From: Neptuniibacter sp. | Lineage (GTDB): Bacteria > Pseudomonadota > Gammaproteobacteria > Pseudomonadales > Balneatricaceae | Length of the DNA: 12,345 nt | Direction of reading: 5' to 3' | Assembly (NCBI GenBank): GCA_024686055.1 | Contig: JAIBDV010000044.1 | Location: forward strand, 1-12,345 | Shown: one piece after another, positions 5,163-11,898 of the stretch | Position numbering within the stretch: the first letter of the stretch is position 1 | Layout of the letters: each line of letters begins with the position of its first letter | Program-made: the position numbers and the translations under genes | The notes under the pieces: model-generated | Database searches by the model: none | Seen by the model: only the letters and a program-made list of their open reading frames with translations | What the model was told of the DNA's origin: nothing

Positions 5163-7256
5163 ATGGAACAACTGGTCTGGTTGGCGAACCGCTTTCGCCT
5201 TACTTGCTTTCTCGGCTGCGCATTGGCAACTCGTGTGGTGCTGGCTGACAGTTACCCCGAACACTATACGGAACTGGATTTTCTGACGGATATTCCGCAG
5301 GTTGTTTCCGCAACCCGAATGTCGCAACGTCTGACAAAGGCGCCTGCAGCGGTAACGATTATTGATCGTGCAATGATTGATGCGGCCCCCATCTATCGGG
5401 TTGAAGACCTGTTCCGGCTGGTGCCGGGAATGCAGTCGCTGTCCGTTACGCGTAATACCTCAATGGTGACCTACCATGGGGTTGCAGATAACTTCCCTGA
5501 TAACCTTGAAGTGATGGTCGATGGCCGCTCTATCTACCTGCCCTTTCTGTCGACCGTTGACTGGAGTGGGCTGGGCCTGTCGCTGGATGATATTGACCAT
5601 ATTGAAGTGGTGCGTGGCTCCAATGTGCCGGTCTATGGTTCTAATGCATTTTTGGGGGCGATTAATATCGTTACCCGTAGTCCGCTGGCGGAGCGTGGCA
5701 GCAGTGCTCGACTGCTGGGTGGTTCACAGCAGCAGCAGCTGTTTGAAGCGCGCCATGCCGGTTTCAGTGATGATCTGAGTTACCGGCTGAGTACGGGTTA
5801 CCGGGCCAACGCTGGCAGTGAGCTGTTTAACGACCGGCAAACAATCCGCTTTGCTAACCTTTCGGTAGCCTTTACCCCGACCCTGCAGGACACCCTGGAT
5901 TTGCAGCTGGGTATCAATCAGGTTGATATGCTGGTCGGCGGTGCTGATAAGCCCGACCGGCAGTTTGTGCCTGCTGATATTCAGAGTAACTATCAGTATC
6001 TGCGCTGGGGGCGGGAGCTGGATGCCGATCAGGCATTACAGCTGACGCTGAGTCGCAGCCTGCTCGACCTTTCCATGTCTGAGTTTAAAGCTGAAGAGCT
6101 GATCTTACGTGAGTTTTCCACTGTACAAAACATCGAAACTGCCTTGCAGCTGGCCCGTTTGCAGCACATGGATGGCGTGACGGTCTGGTCTGATTCGGCT
6201 CGTGGCCGGGCGATAACGACAGAGCTCGAACTGCAATATACTCACCATCTGGCCCCTTCATTAAGTTTGATGGCAGGGTCCGCCTATCGCTGGGAGACGG
6301 TGAACAGCCCAATGCAGCTGACCGGTGAGCAGCGTATAAATGAAGAGCGCACTACGCTGTTTGGCAATGCTCAGTGGCAGCACAATGCCCGGATGGTCTG
6401 GAATCTGGGCGGGATGGTCGAGCATTTTTCAGCGGTTCAGGCGACCCGTCTGTCCCCCCGGCTGGCGCTGAACTATCTGCTTTCTGACCGTTCGACGTTG
6501 CGTGCTTCGTATACCCGTGCTTACCGTATGCCCTCTTTGCTGGACGCTAACCTGGAGTCCACTATCTATAACAACGAGGGTCAGCCGTGGAATGTACTGA
6601 CCGTGAATAATCCGGACCTTAAGCCGGAGCAGCTGGACTCGTTCGAGCTGGGTAGTTACTGGCATTCAGACTCGGGTATGCTGGAACTTGACCTGCGGCT
6701 ATATTATGAGCAGATTAATGATGGCATGCGCGACCGCTTTTATATTCAGCAGCCAGCCGACTATGACGGCTACTATAGTCGCAAAGAGAATATCGCCAGC
6801 TGGCGCAACCGCGGGCTTGATCTGCAGCTGAAGCTGCAGCCCTGGCAGGATGCCATGTTCTGGCTTGCCTACGGCTATCAGGATGTTCACGGTGGCTACT
6901 TTCAGGGAGAGGATCTCTTCCCCTTAGAGGCTGATCGCGGTGGTTTACAGACGCTGGATACTGCAGCACCTGCACATACATTTTCTTTATTGTACGATCA
7001 ACAATTAAACACCCGCTGGAACTACAGTTTCGCTAACTATTTTATGAGCGAAACAGCCTGGCCTGAAGGCGGAGAGCGTAGTCGCTGGTGGCGTACGGAT
7101 ATAAAAATTTCGCACCAGCTGCTCCAGGATTCCCAGTGGCAGGTTGAGGGCAGCCTGCTGGTACAGAACCTGTTAGATAAAGAGTATGCCGAGTTTTACC
7201 CGTATAACGAATTTGCACGTCGGGTGTATTTGCAGTTGTTAGTGAAAACACGGTGA
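5163..7256 (+). CDS. TonB-dependent outer-membrane receptor
   Basis: 697-residue outer-membrane protein with an N-terminal plug (PF07715, about residues 52-172) and a C-terminal 22-strand beta-barrel (PF00593-type). Plug motifs: VVSATRMSQRLTKAPAAVTI (48-67), IYRVEDLFRLVPGM, LEVMVDGRSIY, DIDHIEVVRGSNVPVYGSNA and GAINIVTR. Barrel signatures include LSPRLALNYLLSDRSTLRAS, YTRAYRMPS, NPDLKPEQLDSFELG and NLLDKEYAEFYPYN. Residues 1-29 form a signal peptide with a hydrophobic core LTCFLGCALATRVVLA and a cut after VLA. I chose ATG 5163 because the signal peptide then has normal length; ATG 5124 adds 13 residues and is possible, and the frame is open to 4977 inside the divergent peptidase region. It imports or senses an unknown ligand using TonB energy. 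It is the first gene of the 5163-10908 cassette. Odd: the protein ends ...LQLLVKTR, lacking the usual terminal aromatic residue. Confidence 0.93.
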   Translation: MEQLVWLANRFRLTCFLGCALATRVVLADSYPEHYTELDFLTDIPQVVSATRMSQRLTKAPAAVTIIDRAMIDAAPIYRVEDLFRLVPGMQSLSVTRNTSMVTYHGVADNFPDNLEVMVDGRSIYLPFLSTVDWSGLGLSLDDIDHIEVVRGSNVPVYGSNAFLGAINIVTRSPLAERGSSARLLGGSQQQQLFEARHAGFSDDLSYRLSTGYRANAGSELFNDRQTIRFANLSVAFTPTLQDTLDLQLGINQVDMLVGGADKPDRQFVPADIQSNYQYLRWGRELDADQALQLTLSRSLLDLSMSEFKAEELILREFSTVQNIETALQLARLQHMDGVTVWSDSARGRAITTELELQYTHHLAPSLSLMAGSAYRWETVNSPMQLTGEQRINEERTTLFGNAQWQHNARMVWNLGGMVEHFSAVQATRLSPRLALNYLLSDRSTLRASYTRAYRMPSLLDANLESTIYNNEGQPWNVLTVNNPDLKPEQLDSFELGSYWHSDSGMLELDLRLYYEQINDGMRDRFYIQQPADYDGYYSRKENIASWRNRGLDLQLKLQPWQDAMFWLAYGYQDVHGGYFQGEDLFPLEADRGGLQTLDTAAPAHTFSLLYDQQLNTRWNYSFANYFMSETAWPEGGERSRWWRTDIKISHQLLQDSQWQVEGSLLVQNLLDKEYAEFYPYNEFARRVYLQLLVKTR

Positions 7257-7354
7257 GGGTTGGCGTCATTATAGTGTTACTGACTGGACGATGAGGCAAC
7301 CAGGTTGATGATTACCTGTATTCAAGCGGAGAACGTCGGATTGCGTTTAAGCTG
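7257..7354 (+). promoter_or_regulatory. 98-nt spacer with two stacked mini-ORFs before the binding protein
   Basis: ATG 7291 opens a 5-codon ORF (MRQPG) ending in TGA 7306-7308, which overlaps ATG 7308 as TGATG. That ATG opens a 15-codon ORF (MITCIQAENVGLRLS) ending in TGA 7353-7355, which overlaps the binding-protein ATG 7355, again as TGATG. GAGG at 7293-7296 could serve the second mini-ORF. The binding protein itself has no clear Shine-Dalgarno, so reinitiation is possible. The arrangement is seen in the sequence; its use is inferred. Confidence 0.3.
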
Positions 7355-8302
7355 ATGAAGCTCCAGGAACTGTGCCGCTACCCTCGCCTTGGCTGGGGGT
7401 GGCTGGGGTTATTGCTCTGTCTGGCTGCACCTTGCGTGCTGGCCAGCAATCTTGTGGTTATCAGCCAGGATAGTCCTGTTTACCGTAATGTTACGGATGC
7501 GATGAGCACATATTATGCTGGCGAATTGCAGGTCGTTACGCTATCTCAACTCAAGGCCGACCCCAGGCTGATGGCTTCTCGCGTTGATATTACCGTTGCT
7601 GTAGGGGCGGCGGCGACTGAGTACCTGTTACAGGCGTTACCGGTCAGCCGGCGGCTGTTGGGGACTTTTCTGCCGGAACCCTCATGGCGAGGGCTGCTTG
7701 AGCAGTACGGGGAGCGCTGGCGACCCCGACGGGATCAGTTATCAGCGATTTATGTGGATCAGCCACTGGAGCGGCAGCTGGCACTGGCGCGGCTGATCTC
7801 ACCGACGGCACGCACAGTCGGTACGGTGGTCGGTCGGGCAACTCAGGCCCGGCTGGCAGCGTTGAAAAAGGCGGCGTATAAGTTCCAGTTCGAGCTGGTG
7901 TATAGCTCGCTGGGTAAGGTGGATAATCCGGTCAAGCGCCTGCAGCCGCTGATTGAGCGCAGCGATGTTTTTATTCCGCTGCCTGACCAGGCGATATTTA
8001 ACCGTACCACAGCTAAATGGATTCTCTATATTGCCTACCGACAGCAGGTGCCGCTGATTGGTTTCTCACGCAAGTATGTTGAAGCGGGTGCTGTTGCGGC
8101 GGTGTATTCTTCGCCAGCTCAGCTGGGACGTCAGGGAGGGGAGTTTCTGCAGCACTACAACAGTTCTGCCGGACCGCTGCCTATGGCACAGTTTCCGCGC
8201 TACTTCTCAGTGATAACTAACCGTGTGGCCGCCCGTTCACTGCAGCTGAAATTGCCGCTTGATATCGTACTCACCCGTCGCCTTAAGGAGTCTATGAAAT
8301 GA
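7355..8302 (+). CDS. Periplasmic substrate-binding protein, PF04392 family
   Basis: 315-residue exported protein of the ABC transporter substrate-binding family PF04392 (type 1 periplasmic-binding fold). A signal peptide covers residues 1-30 (WGWLGLLLCLAAPCVLA, cut before SNLVV); the cysteines do not form a lipobox, so it should be soluble. Family signatures: TVAVGAAATEYLL (80-92), AIYVDQPLERQLALARLISP (131-150), RTVGTVVG, FIPLPDQAIFNRTTAKWILY (206-225), VPLIGFSRKYVEAGAVAAVY (232-251) and SPAQLGRQGGEFL. The ligand is unknown. No ABC permease or ATPase is in the window; instead the gene overlaps the downstream kinase by four bases (ATGA), and the receptor lies 98 nt upstream. This suggests ligand presentation to the kinase rather than classical import. 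ATG 7355 is the only start in frame after the upstream stop at 7292. Confidence 0.9.
   Translation: MKLQELCRYPRLGWGWLGLLLCLAAPCVLASNLVVISQDSPVYRNVTDAMSTYYAGELQVVTLSQLKADPRLMASRVDITVAVGAAATEYLLQALPVSRRLLGTFLPEPSWRGLLEQYGERWRPRRDQLSAIYVDQPLERQLALARLISPTARTVGTVVGRATQARLAALKKAAYKFQFELVYSSLGKVDNPVKRLQPLIERSDVFIPLPDQAIFNRTTAKWILYIAYRQQVPLIGFSRKYVEAGAVAAVYSSPAQLGRQGGEFLQHYNSSAGPLPMAQFPRYFSVITNRVAARSLQLKLPLDIVLTRRLKESMK
8284..8299 (+). promoter_or_regulatory. Shine-Dalgarno and ATGA overlap of the kinase gene
   Basis: AAGGAG (8284-8289) lies 9 nt before ATG 8299, inside the end of the binding-protein gene. The start ATG and the TGA stop of the binding protein share bases 8299-8302 (ATGA). This fixes the kinase start and indicates coupled translation of the two proteins. 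Confidence 0.8.
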
Positions 8303-10908
8303 TCCGCTGGGGCAGTATTAAGCAGCAGATGCTGGTGGTTGCGGTGCTTCCGCTACTGGTCTTTGCCTTTGCACTGGGGGTCTATTTTATCCAGAGCCGG
8401 GTGGCAGATACCGACCAGGGTCTGACGGCGCGAGGACAAACCATCGCTCGATTACTGGCTGTGTCGGTGGAGTTTGGCCTGCTGACGGGTAACCGGGATA
8501 TGCTGGGTAACCAGGTACTGGCGCAGCTGAATGAAGACGATGTGCTGGAAATTGTGGTGCTGGATCAGCAGTTTTCTGAGTTGGTTCGGCGCTCTGGTAG
8601 CCAGTTTTCAATCAACAGACACGCCGTCTACCCTCGCCTTGAAGGGGGGTATGGCTACTTCCTTGCCCCGGTGACAACCAGCGGTATCACCTTTCAGGAT
8701 TTGCCTGAATTTTCTGATTCGGATAATAGCAAAGAGATTATTGGCTGGGTGGCGGTGGTGATGTCGCAGGCGGCGACCCAGCAGCAGCAGCAGCAAATTA
8801 TTGCCAAAGGTGTACTGTTGCTGTTGGCAGGGATGGTCGGCAGTCTGCTACTGGTGTCACGCTTTAGCAGCAATATTATTGAGCCGGTGGAAGATCTGAC
8901 CCGAGTGGTCAAAGATATCGAAGCAGGTCAGCTGTGGCGTCGAGCTGATGATGAAGGCTACGGTGAGATGCAGTTGCTGTTGCGCGGGTTTAATCGCATG
9001 GCGCAGACGGTAGAAGACTCCAATACCATGCTGGAGCTGCGAGTCAATGAGCAGACTCGAGCACTGCGCCGCAGTATGGCGGACATCAAACGTAACAATA
9101 ATGCCCTCAGCCGGGCGCGTGAGCGTGCGGATCGGGCAAACCAGGCCAAGGATGAGTTCCTGGCCCGAATGAGTCATGAGTTGCGTACGCCGTTAACCTC
9201 AGTGATTGGTTTTTCCCGCATGCTGCAGCAATCAGGCCTGAACCCTGAGCAGCAGGAATTCTCGCGTATTATCAATCTGACCTCCGGCATGCTGTTGTCG
9301 GTCATCGACGATATTCTGGATTTCTCCCGGCTGGAATCCCGTGCTATTACCCTGGAGGCATTGCCTTTCTATCTGCAGCGCTGTGTCGAAGAGGTGGTGG
9401 AGATGCTGTCGCCAGTAGCCCATGAAAAGCGCATTGAGCTGGTACTGGTGGTGGATCCGCGTCTGCCAGAAAGAGTCCGGGGTGATGCGGCGCGGTTACG
9501 CCAGGTTCTGGTAAATCTGATCAGTAATGCGATTAAATTTACCGATCAGGGCGCGGTAGAAGTACAGGTCCGCAGCCTTGAGGGTAAGATCAGGCTGGAA
9601 GTGCGTGATACCGGAATAGGGATACCGGATGCGCAACTGGAAACACTGTTCTCGGCTTTTGTTCAGGCGGATACCTCCATCACCCGCCGCTATGGTGGTT
9701 CCGGTCTGGGGCTGGCGATCTCCCGCCACCTGACCGAACTGATGGGGGGGCAGATTGATCTGGTGTCCAGGGAGGGCGATGGCACCCGTATCTGGCTGGA
9801 TATCCCGTTTGAGGTGGTGCAGGCTCCACGTATGGGGCCGTTCTGTCCGGTGTATAATCGGGTGCTGGTGCTGGTTGAACATCCATCCCAGCGTCAGGGG
9901 CTTGGCTATCAGTTGTTATCTGTGGCAGCAGAGGTGGTGTATTGCCGCGATATGGACGAGTTGTCACAACAGCTATCACAGGCTGACTGGGATCTGGTGC
10001 TGCTGTATCAGACAGCGGGTGATGTGGGTAATACCGGGTTGCTCTACGGTATCCGCACTGTGCGTCAGAGGTATGCAGGGTTGCTGGTGGTGCTCAGTGG
10101 TGCTCAGTTAGAGCTGCCCGAAGAGATGGCGGTGCGCGTGTTACACAAGCCGTTGTCCATCGATACACTGATTCAGATGACCGGTAACTCTGACGTACCG
10201 AGGATGGAAGTGGCGGATACCGCTCTGCTCAGTCGGCAAATCCGGGTGCTGGTTGCTGAAGATAATAACTTTAACCGGCTGTTGATTCGTCGCGTACTGG
10301 AAGAAGCCGGGGCGGAAGTGCTGGAGGTGGTGACCGGGGTTGAGGCGGTGGCCTGTGCCTGTGAGTTCAGCCCGGATCTGGTACTGATGGATGTACATAT
10401 GCCTGAAATGGATGGTATTGAAGCCACCCGACAGATCCGTCAGGCCGGCTTTAGTAATCCGATTCTGGCATTGACGGCGAATGTGGTCGAGCGTGAGCAT
10501 GAGGTGCTGCATCAGGCCGGTGTGAACGAAGTTCTGCTTAAACCGATTGAAGATAAGGTGCTGATTGGTCATTTGAACCGTTATATAGCCGGTTTAGCAG
10601 AACCTGAAGTACAGTCGGATGGTTTGTCTGGAATACTGGATCGTTACCGTATCAGCCGTGAGGCTTTCAGTACCGAGTTGCTGGGACAGATCGACGGGAT
10701 TGGTCAGGCCCTCTCGCCGCTGGACCGTACGGTGATCCGCCATCACACCCACCAGCTGGTGGGTCTGGCGGGGTTATATGAGCTGCCGGAGCTGGATATG
10801 GTCAGCCATGCGTTGAATACGGCGGCCAAAGAGGCGGATGGGCGGGAGATCTGGCAGCAGTTCTGGCGTTTGCAGCGTATTATCCGCCAGGCACTGAGTG
10901 AGCTATAA
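8299..10908 (+). CDS. BarA-like tripartite hybrid sensor histidine kinase
   Basis: 869-residue inner-membrane kinase with a full His-Asp-His relay. Order: TM1 (11-31); periplasmic domain (about 32-167) with ARLLAVSVEFGLLTGNRDML, like BarA; TM2 (168-188); HAMP (about 189-242, P197, E223); helical linker; HisKA with H293 in MSHELRTPL; HATPase with N-box N410, G1 DTGIGIP (437-443), F-box FSAFVQAD and G2 GGSGLGLAIS (466-475); a degenerate receiver (about 520-628); a canonical receiver (about 648-764) with E654-D655, phospho-acceptor D698 in LVLMDVHMPEMDG, T726 and K748; and a C-terminal Hpt domain (about 780-869) with H818 in HQLVG. It probably senses a periplasmic signal, perhaps the binding protein encoded just before it, and passes phosphate to an unlinked GacA/UvrY-like regulator (inference). 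No response regulator is encoded nearby. Its stop is 4 nt from the convergent gene. Confidence 0.95.
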   Translation: MIRWGSIKQQMLVVAVLPLLVFAFALGVYFIQSRVADTDQGLTARGQTIARLLAVSVEFGLLTGNRDMLGNQVLAQLNEDDVLEIVVLDQQFSELVRRSGSQFSINRHAVYPRLEGGYGYFLAPVTTSGITFQDLPEFSDSDNSKEIIGWVAVVMSQAATQQQQQQIIAKGVLLLLAGMVGSLLLVSRFSSNIIEPVEDLTRVVKDIEAGQLWRRADDEGYGEMQLLLRGFNRMAQTVEDSNTMLELRVNEQTRALRRSMADIKRNNNALSRARERADRANQAKDEFLARMSHELRTPLTSVIGFSRMLQQSGLNPEQQEFSRIINLTSGMLLSVIDDILDFSRLESRAITLEALPFYLQRCVEEVVEMLSPVAHEKRIELVLVVDPRLPERVRGDAARLRQVLVNLISNAIKFTDQGAVEVQVRSLEGKIRLEVRDTGIGIPDAQLETLFSAFVQADTSITRRYGGSGLGLAISRHLTELMGGQIDLVSREGDGTRIWLDIPFEVVQAPRMGPFCPVYNRVLVLVEHPSQRQGLGYQLLSVAAEVVYCRDMDELSQQLSQADWDLVLLYQTAGDVGNTGLLYGIRTVRQRYAGLLVVLSGAQLELPEEMAVRVLHKPLSIDTLIQMTGNSDVPRMEVADTALLSRQIRVLVAEDNNFNRLLIRRVLEEAGAEVLEVVTGVEAVACACEFSPDLVLMDVHMPEMDGIEATRQIRQAGFSNPILALTANVVEREHEVLHQAGVNEVLLKPIEDKVLIGHLNRYIAGLAEPEVQSDGLSGILDRYRISREAFSTELLGQIDGIGQALSPLDRTVIRHHTHQLVGLAGLYELPELDMVSHALNTAAKEADGREIWQQFWRLQRIIRQALSEL
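8776..8796 (+). repeat. CAG-rich tract coding for polyglutamine in the kinase
   Basis: Consecutive CAG codons followed by CAA encode six glutamines (residues 161-166) just before TM2. The tract is short, but in-frame slippage would change the juxtamembrane length by whole residues. Confidence 0.6.
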
Positions 10909-10912
10909 CCGC

Positions 10913-11287
10913 TCAGAATTCGCGGTATTTGGGCTCTTTCTTGATCATCTGCTCCAGCGCATCGGCCAGCTGGTGAATCCTTTCGCGTCCTTCCCTGTTA
11001 TAGATGTAATCGCCCAGACCCTGACCCATGGGGGGGGTCTCACCGTCGCCTTCTTCCAGAATGACGCACTGCTGGCGGACCTGGTCCAGTTCCGGGTCAT
11101 AGCTTAGGGGGTAACCGATAAACATATCCCAGTGCTCCCTGCGGGTTGTTCCGGATTCAACACCACGGAGCAGGGTCAGGATCTCCTGCCGGGATGGGCG
11201 GTGGACCGGAGCCTTGCCAAAAAATAGCGCCAGCCCCAGTCCGCCGACAATCAGCAGGGTGACCAGAAATACCGGGATAAAGTCCAT
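10913..11287 (-). CDS. Small membrane-anchored protein of unknown function
   Basis: 124-residue protein with one N-terminal membrane segment (IPVFLVTLLIVGGLGLALFF, 4-23) followed by a charged cytoplasmic-type tail. I recognise no catalytic motif. The tail has RREHWDMFIGYPLSYDPELD (49-68) and ends in a short amphipathic helix (ERIHQLADALEQMIKKEP). It starts 2 nt after the stop of the DUF2489 gene (TAA GC ATG), so the two are surely one operon and probably translationally coupled; no separate strong Shine-Dalgarno is visible. It converges on the kinase gene with only 4 nt between the stop codons and no room for a terminator. The single anchor in both proteins suggests a membrane pair, but no function is claimed. 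Confidence 0.85.
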   Translation of the reverse strand: MDFIPVFLVTLLIVGGLGLALFFGKAPVHRPSRQEILTLLRGVESGTTRREHWDMFIGYPLSYDPELDQVRQQCVILEEGDGETPPMGQGLGDYIYNREGRERIHQLADALEQMIKKEPKYREF

Positions 11288-11289
11288 GC

Positions 11290-11769
11290 TTACTGGCTCT
11301 CGAATGGATAGCTGTGCAGCTGACGGGCGGTGTCGAGCAGCGCAACCTGGTGTTGTTGTTCCAGCTTGTGCATTTCGGCCAGGTATTTGCGCTGGGCTTT
11401 ACGGTCCAGCGCTTTGAACTGTTCTTTGAGCGGAATGTGCTGGGTCTGCTCAAACATCAACACCAGAATCGCGTAGGGCTCCTGCGTCAGCAGGTGGGGT
11501 GCCAGGTGCTCAACCAGCACTTTGAGCCGGATCGCGCCTTCGGTCAGCGTCAGCTTTTCGTCATGCTCCATGGCATGGCTGATCAGGCGAATACTTTCGA
11601 TCAGATAGTCCCGCCGTTGCTGGGTTTTCTCCCGCGCCTGCTGTTCGATGTCATCCAGTCGCAGCTGGTGGGCACGCTGAAATCTCAACTGCTTCCAGAT
11701 GTAAGTACTCAGGCTTGCAATCAGCACAAGGCCGGTGGCGATCAGCAGGTAGGTCGTCGTCTCAGACAT
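11290..11769 (-). CDS. DUF2489-family membrane-anchored protein
   Basis: 159-residue protein matching the gammaproteobacterial DUF2489 family (PF10675) as I recall it. It has an N-terminal membrane segment (TYLLIATGLVLIASLSTYIW, 6-25), a charged helical stretch (about 27-60) likely to be a coiled coil, then the family core SIRLISHAMEHDEKLTLTEG (59-78) and AIRLKVLVEHL (79-89), and a helical C-terminus rich in Lys, Glu and Gln. No enzymatic motif is seen and no function is known to me. It is the first gene of the pair with the 124-residue protein and lies 129 nt downstream of trmL in the same direction, so it may have its own promoter or share trmL's transcript. A weak GAGA-type site precedes ATG 11769. 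Confidence 0.85.
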   Translation of the reverse strand: MSETTTYLLIATGLVLIASLSTYIWKQLRFQRAHQLRLDDIEQQAREKTQQRRDYLIESIRLISHAMEHDEKLTLTEGAIRLKVLVEHLAPHLLTQEPYAILVLMFEQTQHIPLKEQFKALDRKAQRKYLAEMHKLEQQHQVALLDTARQLHSYPFESQ

Positions 11770-11898
11770 GCGGGTTCTCTCGTCTCGGTGTGGCCGATAT
11801 TATCCATGAAACAGGGGGGAATCCCAGTGCTATTGGCCACAGGTCCATGGGCTCTGCGGCGCAGCTGTCTTCAGTATTGCAGATCAGCGAGGTCTGGG
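11770..11898. other. 129-nt gap between trmL and the DUF2489 gene
   Basis: No gene and no intrinsic terminator after trmL on the minus strand. A GATAAT-like box (minus strand, around 11807-11815) could be a -10 for the DUF2489 gene, but no clear -35 goes with it. Confidence 0.4.

Noticed and set aside
7378..8641. Identical 14-mer at 7378-7391 and 8628-8641
   Set aside because: One shared 14-mer in 12 kb is within chance expectation; it encodes YPRL in both proteins with no other similarity around it.
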